The translations under genes and the position numbers were made by a program. Below are positions 1 through 8,573 of a stretch of 64,000 bases of DNA, one piece after another. Numbering within the stretch: position 1 is the first letter of the stretch; each line of letters begins with the position of its first letter. Below the pieces are notes generated by a model. It ran no database searches. It saw only the letters and a program-made list of their open reading frames with translations, and had not been told where the DNA came from. This stretch comes from a bacterium (GTDB lineage: Bacteria; Vulcanimicrobiota; JABDET01). The stretch is from positions 1-64,000 of the forward strand of contig JAKAVV010000001.1 of the NCBI GenBank assembly GCA_021817145.1, given 5' to 3'.

Positions 1-791
1 GTTAAAGAAACTTGAGTCATGGCTTTTTGAACAGCCATTTGGGCGGCTTTGATTTCAGGATGGGTTTGAGCTTGAGAGAAAAGAGTGTTTAAAGAAAAAT
101 GGAAAGGGGGAAGCTTTAAGTTTCCTGTGACTGCGAGTGGATGATTGGGGGGATAGGCTAAAAGGGCATTCAGAGTGGATTGGGCTTTTTGGAGAAGAGC
201 TTGACTCTGGATATAGGTTTGAATACTGGAAGCTTTCTGGATTTGAGCATTGATGAGATCGGTTTTTGGAACCTCCCCTGCCTGATACTCTTTTTTAACC
301 AGGTGGTAGAGGCGGTTTGCCAGGTTTAGATTTTCTTTGGAGGCTTTTAATTTTTTCTGTGAGGCAAGGAGAGAGTAGAATGAGTTTTTTAAGGATTGGA
401 TGAAAGAGAGTTCTGTGAGGTGATAAGTTTGTCTGGTGATCTGGTATCCCTGGAGTCCGAGTTTGCCGGATAAAGGGATACTTCCAATAGGTCCCAGAGA
501 TTCTGAGATGCCAATGTTCAGATCTTGAGGGAGTCCATTTTGCGTGAAATTTTCATTATTTCCATTGGAATAGCTTCCTGTGAAAAAGATTCCAGGGATT
601 GATTTAAGAGACTGCCAGCGGTAAAAAGCGGATCTTTTTTCTGCTTTAAAGGCTTTTAATCCTGGATTTGCGGAAATTCCTCTTTTCAAAACCTGGGAAA
701 GAGTTAAAAAAGAATCAGCAGAGCAGACTTTTACTCCAGAAAACAGGAGAAGCAGGATAACAGTCATTTTGATTTTATTATTACTATTCAT
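1..791 (-). CDS. TolC-family outer membrane efflux protein, partial
   Basis: The reverse strand is open from an ATG at 791 to the window edge, so only about 263 N-terminal residues are visible. The protein begins with a signal peptide (MNSNNKIKMTVILLLLFSG, then a VCSA cleavage-like site). It continues with amphipathic helices of the kind seen in TolC-type channels (LTLSQVLKRGISANPGLKAF at the N-terminus; later ASKENLNLANRLYHLVKKEY and the turn GEVPKTDLINAQ). Family members form the trimeric outer membrane exit duct of tripartite exporters. It faces the blaI/M56 pair across about 105 bp, which makes it a plausible target of that regulator. The C-terminus lies outside the window. The family call is good; the substrate is unknown. 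Confidence 0.8.
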   Translation of the reverse strand, partial: MNSNNKIKMTVILLLLFSGVKVCSADSFLTLSQVLKRGISANPGLKAFKAEKRSAFYRWQSLKSIPGIFFTGSYSNGNNENFTQNGLPQDLNIGISESLGPIGSIPLSGKLGLQGYQITRQTYHLTELSFIQSLKNSFYSLLASQKKLKASKENLNLANRLYHLVKKEYQAGEVPKTDLINAQIQKASSIQTYIQSQALLQKAQSTLNALLAYPPNHPLAVTGNLKLPPFHFSLNTLFSQAQTHPEIKAAQMAVQKAMTQVSL

Positions 792-866
792 TGTAGTATT
801 TTTACTTGTAGTATTACTGCTGCTAAAAAAAAATTCCTGCAGAGAAAAAAAATTACTGCAAGGAAT
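782..866. promoter_or_regulatory. dyad symmetries between tolC and blaI; candidate BlaI operators
   Basis: Three dyads sit in the divergent intergenic region. TACTA/TAGTA arms lie at 782-798, covering the tolC start. TACT-TGT-AGTA lies at 803-813. The imperfect pair ATTCCTGCAG (833-842) and CTGCAAGGAAT (856-866) lies closer to blaI. The sequence TTGTAGTATT occurs twice (791 and 807). BlaI/MecI/CopY repressors bind dyads with TACA/TGTA cores, so the TGTAGTA repeats fit, but binding is inferred. Confidence 0.4.
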
Positions 867-896
867 AGAAATCATTCGGACAGAAATAATAAAATT

Positions 897-1319
897 ATGT
901 TTGAAGCCGTTCGAATAAAAGAAAAGGGAATAAAGAAAGTCCTCGGGCATTTGGAAGCCGAGATTATGGAGATCGTGTGGAAAAATAAAAAGGCAACAGT
1001 TAAAGAAATGCACAGGGAGCTGTCCTTGAAAAAGGAACTGGCTTATACAACCATTATGACAGTAGCTGACAGGTTGTATAAAAAAGGGTTTTTAAAAAGA
1101 ACGCGATCTTCAGCCAGTTATGTCTATGAACCTGTTTTTTCGCGAGAGCAATTTCAGAACTCTTTTATTGGGAAGATTTTAAAACATCTTTTTGCGGATT
1201 TTAAAGAGCCTGCTATCTCTTTTTTTGTCAAACGTATGGAAGACTCCCCTGAAGACGCGGAAAAATTGATGGATCTGATGGAAAAGATTAAAAAGATGAA
1301 AAAAGGGGGTAGGACGTGA
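897..1319 (+). CDS. BlaI/MecI/CopY-family transcriptional repressor
   Basis: This 140-aa protein has the winged-helix domain of the BlaI family over residues 15-75 (LGHLEAEIMEIVWKNKKATV, then LAYTTIMTVADRLYKKGFLK, which are the recognition helix and wing). An alpha-helical C-terminus follows and probably dimerises. The length is normal for the family. Family members repress beta-lactamase, copper or efflux genes and are inactivated by proteolysis by a partner M56 metalloprotease. The partner follows directly and overlaps by a GTGA. No convincing Shine-Dalgarno precedes the ATG, and the upstream dyads may be its own operators. The regulated system is unknown, but the divergent TolC-type gene is the obvious candidate. 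Confidence 0.88.
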   Translation: MFEAVRIKEKGIKKVLGHLEAEIMEIVWKNKKATVKEMHRELSLKKELAYTTIMTVADRLYKKGFLKRTRSSASYVYEPVFSREQFQNSFIGKILKHLFADFKEPAISFFVKRMEDSPEDAEKLMDLMEKIKKMKKGGRT

Positions 1320-2269
1320 AAATAATTGCAGCATGGACTTTTTTGTTTTTCGCCTCGGCTGTCTTTTTATCGCTTTGTTCATGGATTTTTGTTAGCGCTT
1401 TTCAAAAAGGATTTAAAAAAAAGCTCTCTGAAAGAGATTTTTTTTTCGCCTTAAATTGGCCTGTTTTTGTTTCTTTTATGATTTCTATCTTATCGGCTGG
1501 TTATTTGTGCCGAGGAAGTTTTTCCGATCTTTTTTTATATTTAGGACTGCTGCTGACAAGTTATTTTATTTTTGCGGTAGTGAAAACAGCTTATTATTAT
1601 TATCAGGCTAAAATATTAGAAGGGAAGATTTTGAAAACCGCATTTTTGCCTTCTGCTAAACTTCAAGAAGTTCTAATGAGAGCCCGTATTCTCTACGGCA
1701 AAGAATTTTATTTCTGCGAATCAGAGGAAATTGAGCCGATCTGCGCGGTTTTCGGTTTTACGAAGACATGGGGAGTGATTTCGAAAGCGCTTGTTGAAAA
1801 GCTTTCTCAAAATGAATTAGAGGCTGTTGTATGGCATGAAGTCTGCCATATCATGAAAAAAGACAATATTAAAAAGCTTTTCTCTTTTTTTTCTTTTCAG
1901 CTGCTTAAATTTTTTCCCTGGAACCGTTCTCTTTTTGAACAGTGGGAAGAAGTATCAGAACTCTCTTGCGATCAATTTGCGATGACTCGAACTTTTGACC
2001 CCATTTATCTAGCTTCTGCCATTACCTCTGCCGCGCTTTTTGAAAACAGTGCTGTCCCTTTGTTAGCTTCTGCTTTCAGCAGAAAGAAATCTCAAGCTGT
2101 TAGAAGAGTAGAGGCAGTTCTCGAAAAGTTGGAGAATCCAAAATCTTTCCAATCATCCTCTCTTTTTTCTTGGATTTTAACTTTAACAGCAGGAACCTGT
2201 TTTTCCTTTGTTCTTGAATTTCATCTTATTCCTGTTTTTCTTTGTTTTTTAGATGGCTGCAGAATATAG
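1316..2269 (+). CDS. BlaR1/MecR1-like M56 membrane metallopeptidase
   Basis: A GTG start at 1316 overlaps the blaI stop. The 317-aa protein has hydrophobic segments near residues 5-30, 45-65 and 70-95, then a cytoplasmic domain with the zinc protease motif HEVCH (in VVWHEVCHIMKKDN, about residue 180) and the downstream ELSCDQFA segment typical of M56 peptidases. A last membrane segment lies near residues 283-310. The penicillin-binding sensor domain of BlaR1 is absent, so the input signal is something else, perhaps membrane or envelope stress. By analogy it would cleave or trigger loss of the adjacent BlaI-type repressor. The family call is firm; the signal is unknown. Confidence 0.85.
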   Translation: MKIIAAWTFLFFASAVFLSLCSWIFVSAFQKGFKKKLSERDFFFALNWPVFVSFMISILSAGYLCRGSFSDLFLYLGLLLTSYFIFAVVKTAYYYYQAKILEGKILKTAFLPSAKLQEVLMRARILYGKEFYFCESEEIEPICAVFGFTKTWGVISKALVEKLSQNELEAVVWHEVCHIMKKDNIKKLFSFFSFQLLKFFPWNRSLFEQWEEVSELSCDQFAMTRTFDPIYLASAITSAALFENSAVPLLASAFSRKKSQAVRRVEAVLEKLENPKSFQSSSLFSWILTLTAGTCFSFVLEFHLIPVFLCFLDGCRI

Positions 2270-2345
2270 GAACTTCTCTTCCAATCTTAAAAGATGAATC
2301 AACAGGAAGCCCTTTTTAAATCGGGAATTATGATCCCTGTCAAAA

Positions 2346-3254
2346 ATGAAAAAAATACTGCTGTTTGCCGATGATAGAAAAGAAAAAGCGAAAGAGACTG
2401 CTCTTTCTCTTCAAGATTGGCTTTCAAAGAAAAAAATAAAAGCTGCCCTTAGATCTTCTTTAACCCCTTTGAATTCTGAAGAATTGAGAGATACAGATTT
2501 GATCGTAAGTTTTGGGGGGGATGGAACGATTTTGCGGTTAGCTCATTCAGCTTCCCCTTTTGGAATCCCCATTTTCCCGATTGATTTAGGAGGGCTTGGA
2601 TTTTTGGCAACGTCCCAGCCGGATCAGGCTAAAAAAGCTCTTGAAGAAATTTTAAAAGGGAATTTTAAAGTTGAAAAACGCATGATGCTGGAAACAACAG
2701 TCAAAAAAATAGGTGGCAGCAAGAATCATAGTCGCAGCAAAACATTTCATGCTTTAAATGAGGTTGTTCTCCATAAAGGAGGGGCTGAGAGGCTGCTGCA
2801 TCTTAAGATGTTAATTTCTGGGGAAGAGATTACCGGGTATTCGGCTGATGGATTAATTGTTTCAACATCCACGGGTTCTACCGCTTATTCTCTTTCAGCC
2901 GGCGGCCCTATTGTTAGTCCAAAATTAGATGTATTTGTCGTAACCGCGATTTGTCCTCATGCTCTTTCAGCCCGCCCGATCGTTTTTTCCGCTGATGAAA
3001 TTATTCAGCTCGTTCCTATCCGAAAAGATAGAGAATTTTTTTTAACGTTCGATGGGTATAAAACCATATCCGGGAAAAATCAAGAGATAACCATTGAAAA
3101 GAGCCAGTATTTCTGCGGCCTGATTTTTATGCACCAGGATTTTTATCATAATTTAAAAACAAAACTGCAGTGGGCGGGTGAATATAAAAGGCTTGAACTT
3201 GGGGCAAGCTCTGATCGTGCGGAGATCCAGGGGGATAGATGGAATGATTCTTGA
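2346..3254 (+). CDS. nadK: NAD kinase
   Basis: The 302-aa protein matches ATP-NAD kinase, which phosphorylates NAD to NADP in the cytoplasm. The family signature GGDGTILRLAH occurs near residue 58. The NAD-binding TGSTAYSLSAGGPIVSP segment and the ALNEVVLH (NE/D) motif are present. Length is normal. The start is ATG at 2346 without a strong Shine-Dalgarno. The 3' end overlaps the start of recN by 11 bp. The nadK-recN order recurs in many bacteria, which supports both calls. Confidence 0.95.
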   Translation: MKKILLFADDRKEKAKETALSLQDWLSKKKIKAALRSSLTPLNSEELRDTDLIVSFGGDGTILRLAHSASPFGIPIFPIDLGGLGFLATSQPDQAKKALEEILKGNFKVEKRMMLETTVKKIGGSKNHSRSKTFHALNEVVLHKGGAERLLHLKMLISGEEITGYSADGLIVSTSTGSTAYSLSAGGPIVSPKLDVFVVTAICPHALSARPIVFSADEIIQLVPIRKDREFFLTFDGYKTISGKNQEITIEKSQYFCGLIFMHQDFYHNLKTKLQWAGEYKRLELGASSDRAEIQGDRWNDS

Positions 3255-4872
3255 GCTTGAAATCAAGCATTTTCCGATTTTAGAAAATGTGAATGTCAAG
3301 TTTGGTCCAGGGCTTAATCTATTTACGGGTGAAACAGGAGCAGGGAAAAGTCTTGTGATTGATGCCCTTGAGTTTTTGATGGGTCATTCAGCGGTCCAGG
3401 GCGGGGAAGTTCAGGGGATTTTTAAGCCTTCTCAAGAATTGAAACAATTCCTTTCACAAGAAGGATTTGAGATTGAGGATGAGCTTTATATCAGCCGAGA
3501 ATCCAGGGCAGGAGGGAAAACTGTTTCTCGGATTAATGGAGTTTTCGTTCCTGTTCAAAAGATTAAAGAGATCTCCCCTTATCTTGTTGAGATTCATGGA
3601 CAGCATGGTTACCATTCTTTATTTGATTTGAAAACCCATCTTTTTCTTTTGGATCAATTTGGAGGGGATGAACTTTTAGCGGTTCGGCAGTCTTTTTCAG
3701 ATCTGTATAAATCCTGGAGATCGGCTGAGAAGGAGCTGCAGAGATTGACAGAATTGGGGAGAACCCGTGAAAGAGAACTGGATCTCTGCCAGTATGAAGT
3801 TAAAGAGATTGAAGCCGCGAGATTAGCCAATGGGGAAGAAGAAAATTTAAGAGAAGAAAAGGACAGGTTAACTCAGTCTGCTCGCCTGCAAGAAATTTTG
3901 AAAGAGGTGATGGAATATGCGGATCGATTCCCCTTTCAAAAAATTTTGTCTTCACTAGAAAAACTTTCGGCTTTCGAGAAGAAGCTGTCCGGATGGACCT
4001 CTAAATTTCAAGAATGGGATTATGAATGGATTGAGTTTAAAGAGGTTTTAAATTCTTGCAAAACTTCTTTTCTGCCGGATCCAGCAAGATTGGATCAAAT
4101 TGTTGAGAGACTTGATTTAATCCACCGGTTAAAGAAAAAATACGGGAACAGCATTCCCGAAATTTTGCTTTATTTTGAGAAAAGGAAAAAAGAGCTGGCT
4201 GGTCTGGAACAGATGGATAAGGATCTGGAAAAAGCGGAAGAATCGCTTAAACGGTTAGAAAAAGAACTGACAAAAACAGGAGAGTCTTTGTCTGAGAAAA
4301 GAAGAACAGCAGCAGAGAAACTTGGAAAGGAGATTTTAAAGGAATTTAAACTTTTAGCTCTTCCGCAGGCAGAATTTCAAATTAACCTTGAGCCTTTGGA
4401 GTTGTGGAGTTCAACTGGAAAAGAGAAAGCGGAATTTTTTGTCAGTTTAAATCCTGGACATCCTGTTCTGCCCCTTTCAAAAATAGCCTCAGGTGGAGAG
4501 TTGTCAAGAATTATGCTGGCGTTGAGAACACTTCTGGCATTAAATTATTCGCAGACTTTTGTTTTTGATGAAATTGATGCTGGACTTGGGGGAGAAACGG
4601 CTTTTTATGTGGCAGACAGACTGAAACTGTTAGGGATGAAGCATCAAGTTTTATGTGTGACCCATCTGCATCAAGTCGCTTCTAGAGCCGATTTCCATTT
4701 TTTTGTTGAGAAAAAGATTGTGAACGGGAAAACACAGGCTTTTGTCTTTTTTCTTAAGGAAGAAGAAAGAATTAATGAATTGGCGCGGATGATGGGTGGT
4801 GACAGAAAAACTGAAGCTCTGCTGCAGCATGCTCGCGAGCTTTTGAGAACTTCTCGAGCTAGAAAGGGATGA
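3244..4872 (+). CDS. recN: DNA repair protein RecN
   Basis: This SMC-like ATPase works in double-strand break repair. Walker A is GETGAGKS near residue 30 and Walker B is FVFDEIDAGLGGET near residue 440. The ABC signature region is SGGELSRIMLALR, and a long coiled coil lies between about 150 and 370. I start it at the ATG at 3244 (MILELEIKHF), because a GGGGG run lies about 8 bp upstream and the family begins right at this strand. An ATG further upstream (3178) lies deep inside nadK. The result is 542 aa, normal for RecN. Its 3' end overlaps the convergent cysC end by 14 bp. Confidence 0.95.
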   Translation: MILELEIKHFPILENVNVKFGPGLNLFTGETGAGKSLVIDALEFLMGHSAVQGGEVQGIFKPSQELKQFLSQEGFEIEDELYISRESRAGGKTVSRINGVFVPVQKIKEISPYLVEIHGQHGYHSLFDLKTHLFLLDQFGGDELLAVRQSFSDLYKSWRSAEKELQRLTELGRTRERELDLCQYEVKEIEAARLANGEEENLREEKDRLTQSARLQEILKEVMEYADRFPFQKILSSLEKLSAFEKKLSGWTSKFQEWDYEWIEFKEVLNSCKTSFLPDPARLDQIVERLDLIHRLKKKYGNSIPEILLYFEKRKKELAGLEQMDKDLEKAEESLKRLEKELTKTGESLSEKRRTAAEKLGKEILKEFKLLALPQAEFQINLEPLELWSSTGKEKAEFFVSLNPGHPVLPLSKIASGGELSRIMLALRTLLALNYSQTFVFDEIDAGLGGETAFYVADRLKLLGMKHQVLCVTHLHQVASRADFHFFVEKKIVNGKTQAFVFFLKEEERINELARMMGGDRKTEALLQHARELLRTSRARKG

Positions 4873-5425
4873 GATTCAAAACTTTTTCTGCGCATTCTTC
4901 AGGGTTTAGAAGAATCGTATTCAGCTCAAGATCAGGGTGAGCTGGAGGTTCATACGGATCATCAACCCCGGTAAACTGTCGAATTTCCCCCCTCCTGGCT
5001 TTAGCATACATTCCTTTGACATCTCTTTTTTCGCAGATTTCAAGAGGAGTGTTGACATAAATGAGAATGAATTTTTCGGGACCGATCATTTTCTCTGCTT
5101 CTTCCCTTATTTTCTCATAAGGGCTGACAGCTGAACAAATCGCAATTCCATGATGTTTGACGATCTCCGCGGCGACAAACGCAATCCTCAAAACATTCAC
5201 AGCGCGATCTTCTTTTGAAAAACCAAGCCCTTTTGAAAGATGAGTTCTCACCACGTCGCCATCTAATAGGGTAGTGATTCTCCCTTTTTCCATGAGTTTT
5301 TTGTTCAACAATTTAGCAATTGTGGTTTTACCAGAACAGGGTAATCCAGTAAACCAGAGGCATAAACCGGTTCGGCTGCCGCTTGAGTTGGTTTGCATGT
5401 ATTCAGGCTGCATGGAGAGTAACAA
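4859..5425 (-). CDS. cysC: adenylylsulfate (APS) kinase
   Basis: The 188-aa protein has the P-loop GLPCSGKTT near residue 32. It also has the APS kinase signatures LLDGDVVRTHLSKGLGFS and DVKGMYAKARRGEI, and the FTGVDDPYEPP loop. It phosphorylates APS to PAPS, the sulfuryl donor for sulfotransferases or assimilation. It is a single-domain form with no ATP sulfurylase next to it; the only sat sequence in the window is a truncated stump at 56.3 kb. It stands alone beside a nucleotide-sugar SDR, a pairing compatible with sulfated glycan synthesis, though that is inference. Several start codons are possible (5425, 5413, 5398). Confidence 0.93.
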   Translation of the reverse strand: MLLSMQPEYMQTNSSGSRTGLCLWFTGLPCSGKTTIAKLLNKKLMEKGRITTLLDGDVVRTHLSKGLGFSKEDRAVNVLRIAFVAAEIVKHHGIAICSAVSPYEKIREEAEKMIGPEKFILIYVNTPLEICEKRDVKGMYAKARRGEIRQFTGVDDPYEPPAHPDLELNTILLNPEECAEKVLNLIPF

Positions 5426-5533
5426 TTATTTTTGATTTTTCTTATTTTCCGATAAAACTCCTCTAGAGCTGCTGGCTGAAAAATAAAAACAGATGACCAG
5501 GAAAATAAAAGTTAAGATAGAAAAACCAGCAGT

Positions 5534-6514
5534 ATGAATGTTTTAATTACAGGAATAAGCGGTTTTGTCGGCAGTTATTTAGCTGAATATTTAATTGAAA
5601 AGTTCCCTGATGCTGCGATTTATGGAACCATTCGCTGGAGAAGCCGCACGGAAAATTTGACCCAGGTCAATGGGAAAGTTAAACTCATTGAATGTGATTT
5701 AAAAGATTTTTCTAGTGTTAAATCCGCTCTTGAACAGTCAAATCCTGAGTACATTTTCCATCTTGCAGCTCAGTCTTATGTTGTTACCAGTTTTCATGCC
5801 CCTCAGGATACTTTAATAACCAATGTGACGAGTGAGTTAAATATTTTTGAAGCTTGCAGATCATTGAAAATTTCCCCTGTTATCCAGATTGCGGGTTCAA
5901 GTGAAGAATATGGATTAGTTTATGAGAATGAACTGCCGATTAAAGAAGAAAACCCGCTGAGGCCTTTAAGCCCTTATGCTGTTAGCAAAGTAGGACAGGA
6001 CATGCTGGGTTACCAGTATTATCAAAGTTATAAGCTTCCAATTGTTCGAACAAGGGCATTTAATCATTCTGGACCCAGAAGAGGACATGTGTTTGTTGAA
6101 TCAAATTTCTCGAAACAAGTGGTTGAAATGGAAAAAGGGATTATTCCTCCTGTTTTAAAAGTGGGAAATCTTTCTGCGGTTCGGGATTATACCGATGTTC
6201 GGGATATTGTAAAAGCTTACTGGCTGGCTGTAGAAAAAGGGGAACCTGGAGAAGTTTACAATATTTGCACAGGAAAAGGGTATCCGATTTCTGCTATTGT
6301 TGAGATGTTGAAAAGTTTATCGAATGTAAAGATAACTGTAGAGCCGGATCCATCCCGAATGAGACCTTCTGATGTTCCTGTTTTAATTGGGGACTCTTCA
6401 AAATTTAAGAAGAAAACAGGCTGGAATCCTGAAATTCCTTTTGAAAAGACTTTATCCGATATCCTTCATTATTGGAGAGAAAGAGTTCCAGAAAAAGCTT
6501 CTACTGCCACTTAA
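5534..6514 (+). CDS. NAD(P)-dependent nucleotide-sugar epimerase/dehydratase (GDP-mannose 4,6-dehydratase / RMD-like)
   Basis: This 326-aa extended SDR starts with the Rossmann motif GISGFVGSYLAEYL. It carries the catalytic SS-E-Y and YxxxK motifs (AGSSEEYG, SPYAVSKVGQ) and the nucleotide-sugar loops RAFNHSGPRRG and SAVRDYTDVRDIV. The ending RMRPSDVPVLIGDSSKF is characteristic of the GDP-mannose dehydratase / GDP-4-keto-6-deoxymannose reductase branch. The product would be a GDP-deoxyhexose for surface glycans. Which of the two reactions it performs cannot be settled by eye. It is transcribed divergently from cysC; a TAAGAT-like -10 lies upstream and no clear Shine-Dalgarno is visible. Confidence 0.8.
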   Translation: MNVLITGISGFVGSYLAEYLIEKFPDAAIYGTIRWRSRTENLTQVNGKVKLIECDLKDFSSVKSALEQSNPEYIFHLAAQSYVVTSFHAPQDTLITNVTSELNIFEACRSLKISPVIQIAGSSEEYGLVYENELPIKEENPLRPLSPYAVSKVGQDMLGYQYYQSYKLPIVRTRAFNHSGPRRGHVFVESNFSKQVVEMEKGIIPPVLKVGNLSAVRDYTDVRDIVKAYWLAVEKGEPGEVYNICTGKGYPISAIVEMLKSLSNVKITVEPDPSRMRPSDVPVLIGDSSKFKKKTGWNPEIPFEKTLSDILHYWRERVPEKASTAT

Positions 6515-6523
6515 ATCCAGCTT

Positions 6524-6559
6524 GTCACTGTGAAGCAGGTCAATTGAAAAGCCAGTGAC
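6524..6559 (+). promoter_or_regulatory. inverted repeat in the infC leader
   Basis: GTCACTG at 6524-6530 is perfectly complementary to CAGTGAC at 6553-6559. AGCAGGT is repeated inside and after the stem (6534 and 6564). The element lies 80-115 nt upstream of infC. IF3-L35-L20 operons are commonly autoregulated by L20 binding to the leader mRNA, so this could be such an element. No match to a specific family was tested. Confidence 0.35.
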
Positions 6560-6638
6560 TGCCAGCAGGTGTGGAGGGGTTTTCTGAAAAGGAATTTTTA
6601 AGTAATTTTAGAAAAGAGAGTAAAAACGGAGGTGAACA

Positions 6639-7187
6639 ATTAGTAAAGGTTATCGAATAAACGAAGAAGTTTTAACAAAAGAAGTTAGATTGATCGATTC
6701 GGAGAACGCGCAGTTAGGGGTTGTGGCAACAGTAGAAGCATTGAGGTTGGCGAGAGAAAAAGATTTGGATTTAGTGGAGATTTCACCGAATGGAAATCCT
6801 CCTGTCTGCAAGATTATGGATTTTGGGAAGTTTAAATACGCCCAAAGCAAAAAAGATAGGGAAAGTCATAAAAAGAGAAAAACGCAGCATTTAAAAGAAG
6901 TGAAGTTGAAACCGAAAATCGATCCCCATGATTTTCAAACAAAAAGCAAGCTGGTTGAGCGAATGGTTGCTGAAGGGGATAAAGTAAAAGTCATGGTGGT
7001 GTTTAGAGGAAGAGAAATCATGTATGCTGAACATGCGCAGAAACTTCTGGATAAGCTTGCCCAGGGGGTATCAGAGCAAGCGTTTATAGAAAAGCCAGCT
7101 AAATTGGAAGGAAGGTCCTTAATTATGATCCTTTCTCCAAAAGGGAAAACACCAGCGGTCTCGAAAGAAGGAGATGCAAATGCCTAA
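6639..7187 (+). CDS. infC: translation initiation factor IF-3
   Basis: IF-3 binds the 30S subunit and checks start-codon pairing. I start it at ATT (6639-6641), preceded by GGAGGTG at 6629-6635. The reading is then ISKGYRINEEVLTKEVRLI, the conserved IF-3 N-terminus. An ATG at 6690 would remove that N-terminus. ATT starts are a known feature of infC and underlie autoregulation, since IF-3 discriminates against non-canonical starts. The C-terminal domain (PKIDPHDFQTKSK, VKVMVVFRGREIMYAEHAQ) is complete. Total 182 aa. It overlaps rpmI by 8 bp. Confidence 0.95.
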   Translation: MSKGYRINEEVLTKEVRLIDSENAQLGVVATVEALRLAREKDLDLVEISPNGNPPVCKIMDFGKFKYAQSKKDRESHKKRKTQHLKEVKLKPKIDPHDFQTKSKLVERMVAEGDKVKVMVVFRGREIMYAEHAQKLLDKLAQGVSEQAFIEKPAKLEGRSLIMILSPKGKTPAVSKEGDANA

Positions 7188-7389
7188 AATGAAAACAAAA
7201 CGCTCTGCCTCAAAAAGAGTGCGGACAACAGGTTCAGGAAAACTGCTCAGACAGAGCCAGTTCAGCGGATGTCATCATATTTTGGAGAAAAAATCTCCCA
7301 AAAGAAAACGAAAATTTAGAAAATTAATAGAGGTTAGTTCAGGGGATAGAAAAAGATTGATTAAACTTATCCCATCTTTAGGAGCGTAA
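7180..7389 (+). CDS. rpmI: 50S ribosomal protein L35
   Basis: The 69-aa basic protein begins MPKMKTKRSASKRVRTTGSG, the L35 signature, and ends in the usual basic tail. ATG at 7180 is chosen over the ATG at 7174 because L35 starts MPK and the GAAGGAG at 7168-7174 is well spaced for it. It overlaps the end of infC and lies just upstream of rplT, the conserved infC-rpmI-rplT operon. Confidence 0.95.
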   Translation: MPKMKTKRSASKRVRTTGSGKLLRQSQFSGCHHILEKKSPKRKRKFRKLIEVSSGDRKRLIKLIPSLGA

Positions 7390-7393
7390 AACA

Positions 7394-7747
7394 ATGGCAA
7401 GGATTAAAAGAGGGGTCATAAAATTAAAAAAACGAAGAAAACTCTTCAAGCTCACCAAAGGTTACAGGGGGGCTAGAAGCAGACGAATTAAAACCGCTCA
7501 AGAAGCTCTTTTACACTCTCTTCAGTATGCGTTTGAACACCGCAGACAGAAAAAGAGAGATTTTAGAAGGCTGTGGAACGTGAGAATCAATGCCGCCTGC
7601 AGAAATTTTGGGCTTTCTTACAGCCGTTTTGTTTCAGGATTGAAAAAACAAGGACTAATCTTGAATCGGAAAGTTTTGTCCGAGTTAGCTGTGCAAGATG
7701 AGCTTGTGTTTAAAGAATTGATTGAACTTGCCCGAACCGCTTCATAA
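7394..7747 (+). CDS. rplT: 50S ribosomal protein L20
   Basis: The 117-aa basic protein begins MARIKRGV and contains the L20 pattern (TKGYRGARSRRIKTAQEAL, FRRLWNVRINAACR). The length is exactly that of the family. L20 is an early assembly protein of the 50S subunit and often represses its own operon by binding the leader. It starts 4 bp after rpmI. Confidence 0.96.
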   Translation: MARIKRGVIKLKKRRKLFKLTKGYRGARSRRIKTAQEALLHSLQYAFEHRRQKKRDFRRLWNVRINAACRNFGLSYSRFVSGLKKQGLILNRKVLSELAVQDELVFKELIELARTAS

Positions 7748-8573
7748 AAGCCAAACAAGGCGAGCAGCAGAAATTTACAAAAATCTCATCACCAGCAGAC
7801 ACAACCCTTTAATTAAAGAATTAAAGGCGCTGAAAAAGGCTCTGCCTGATCCATCCAATAGAGTGATCCTGGAAGGGTTTCGTTTAATTGAAGAAGGGTT
7901 AAAATCTAATCTTTCTTTTGATTTTCTGTTTCTGGTTCCAGGGTTGTTTGATTCACTGAAAGAGTCCTCTTTTTTTAATGAAATTTCTAGGAAAGTTAAA
8001 ATTTTTCAGGTGACTCCTCAGGTCATGGAATCACTGAGTCTTGAAGAAACCCCTCCAGGGATTTTAGCGGTTGCCAGGGCCCTTTTAAAAACAGTTCAGT
8101 TATCAGGGGATTTTTTTCTTGCTCTCTGCGGAATTCAAGATCCAGGGAATGCGGGGTCCATTTTGAGATCAGCGGAAGGGGCTGGTTTTTCAGTCTGGTT
8201 TTCTGAAGAAACAGTTCATCCTTTCCATCCTAAAGTTGTGAAATCCAGCATGGGATCGGTTTTTCGAGTAGAATGCGAAAAAGGGGAACTAATCCCTTTC
8301 CTTAAGAGGTTGAAAGAAAAAGGGGTCTCCTTAATTGGAACTGATGTTTCAAAAGGGGTCATTTATAAAAATTGGGACTGGAAGCCGCCTTTTTGTCTTC
8401 TTCTGGGATCAGAAGCAAAAGGACTCCCGGATTCAATTAACCCGCTCCTGGATGGAATCGTGCATATCCCTTTGAAAGGGAAAGTTGAATCATTGAACGT
8501 GGCTGCAGCAGGAGGGATTCTTTTGTTTGAGTCTAGATGGAAAAGTCAATCTGAGTCAAAGGGCGCAGTATGA
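7722..8573 (+). CDS. TrmH/SpoU-family RNA 2'-O-methyltransferase
   Basis: The protein belongs to the SPOUT RNA methyltransferases that use S-adenosylmethionine. The three C-terminal family motifs are present: IQDPGNAGSILRSAEGAGF, LLLGSEAKGLPDSI and IPLKGKVESLNVAAAGGILL, which form the trefoil knot. The N-terminal ITSRHNPLIKELKAL segment is the typical SpoU substrate-binding start. The TTG at 7722 overlaps rplT by 26 bp; a start slightly further in is possible. A gene of this type after rplT is common. The target nucleotide (23S rRNA or tRNA) is not known. Confidence 0.88.
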   Translation: MNLPEPLHKSQTRRAAEIYKNLITSRHNPLIKELKALKKALPDPSNRVILEGFRLIEEGLKSNLSFDFLFLVPGLFDSLKESSFFNEISRKVKIFQVTPQVMESLSLEETPPGILAVARALLKTVQLSGDFFLALCGIQDPGNAGSILRSAEGAGFSVWFSEETVHPFHPKVVKSSMGSVFRVECEKGELIPFLKRLKEKGVSLIGTDVSKGVIYKNWDWKPPFCLLLGSEAKGLPDSINPLLDGIVHIPLKGKVESLNVAAAGGILLFESRWKSQSESKGAV

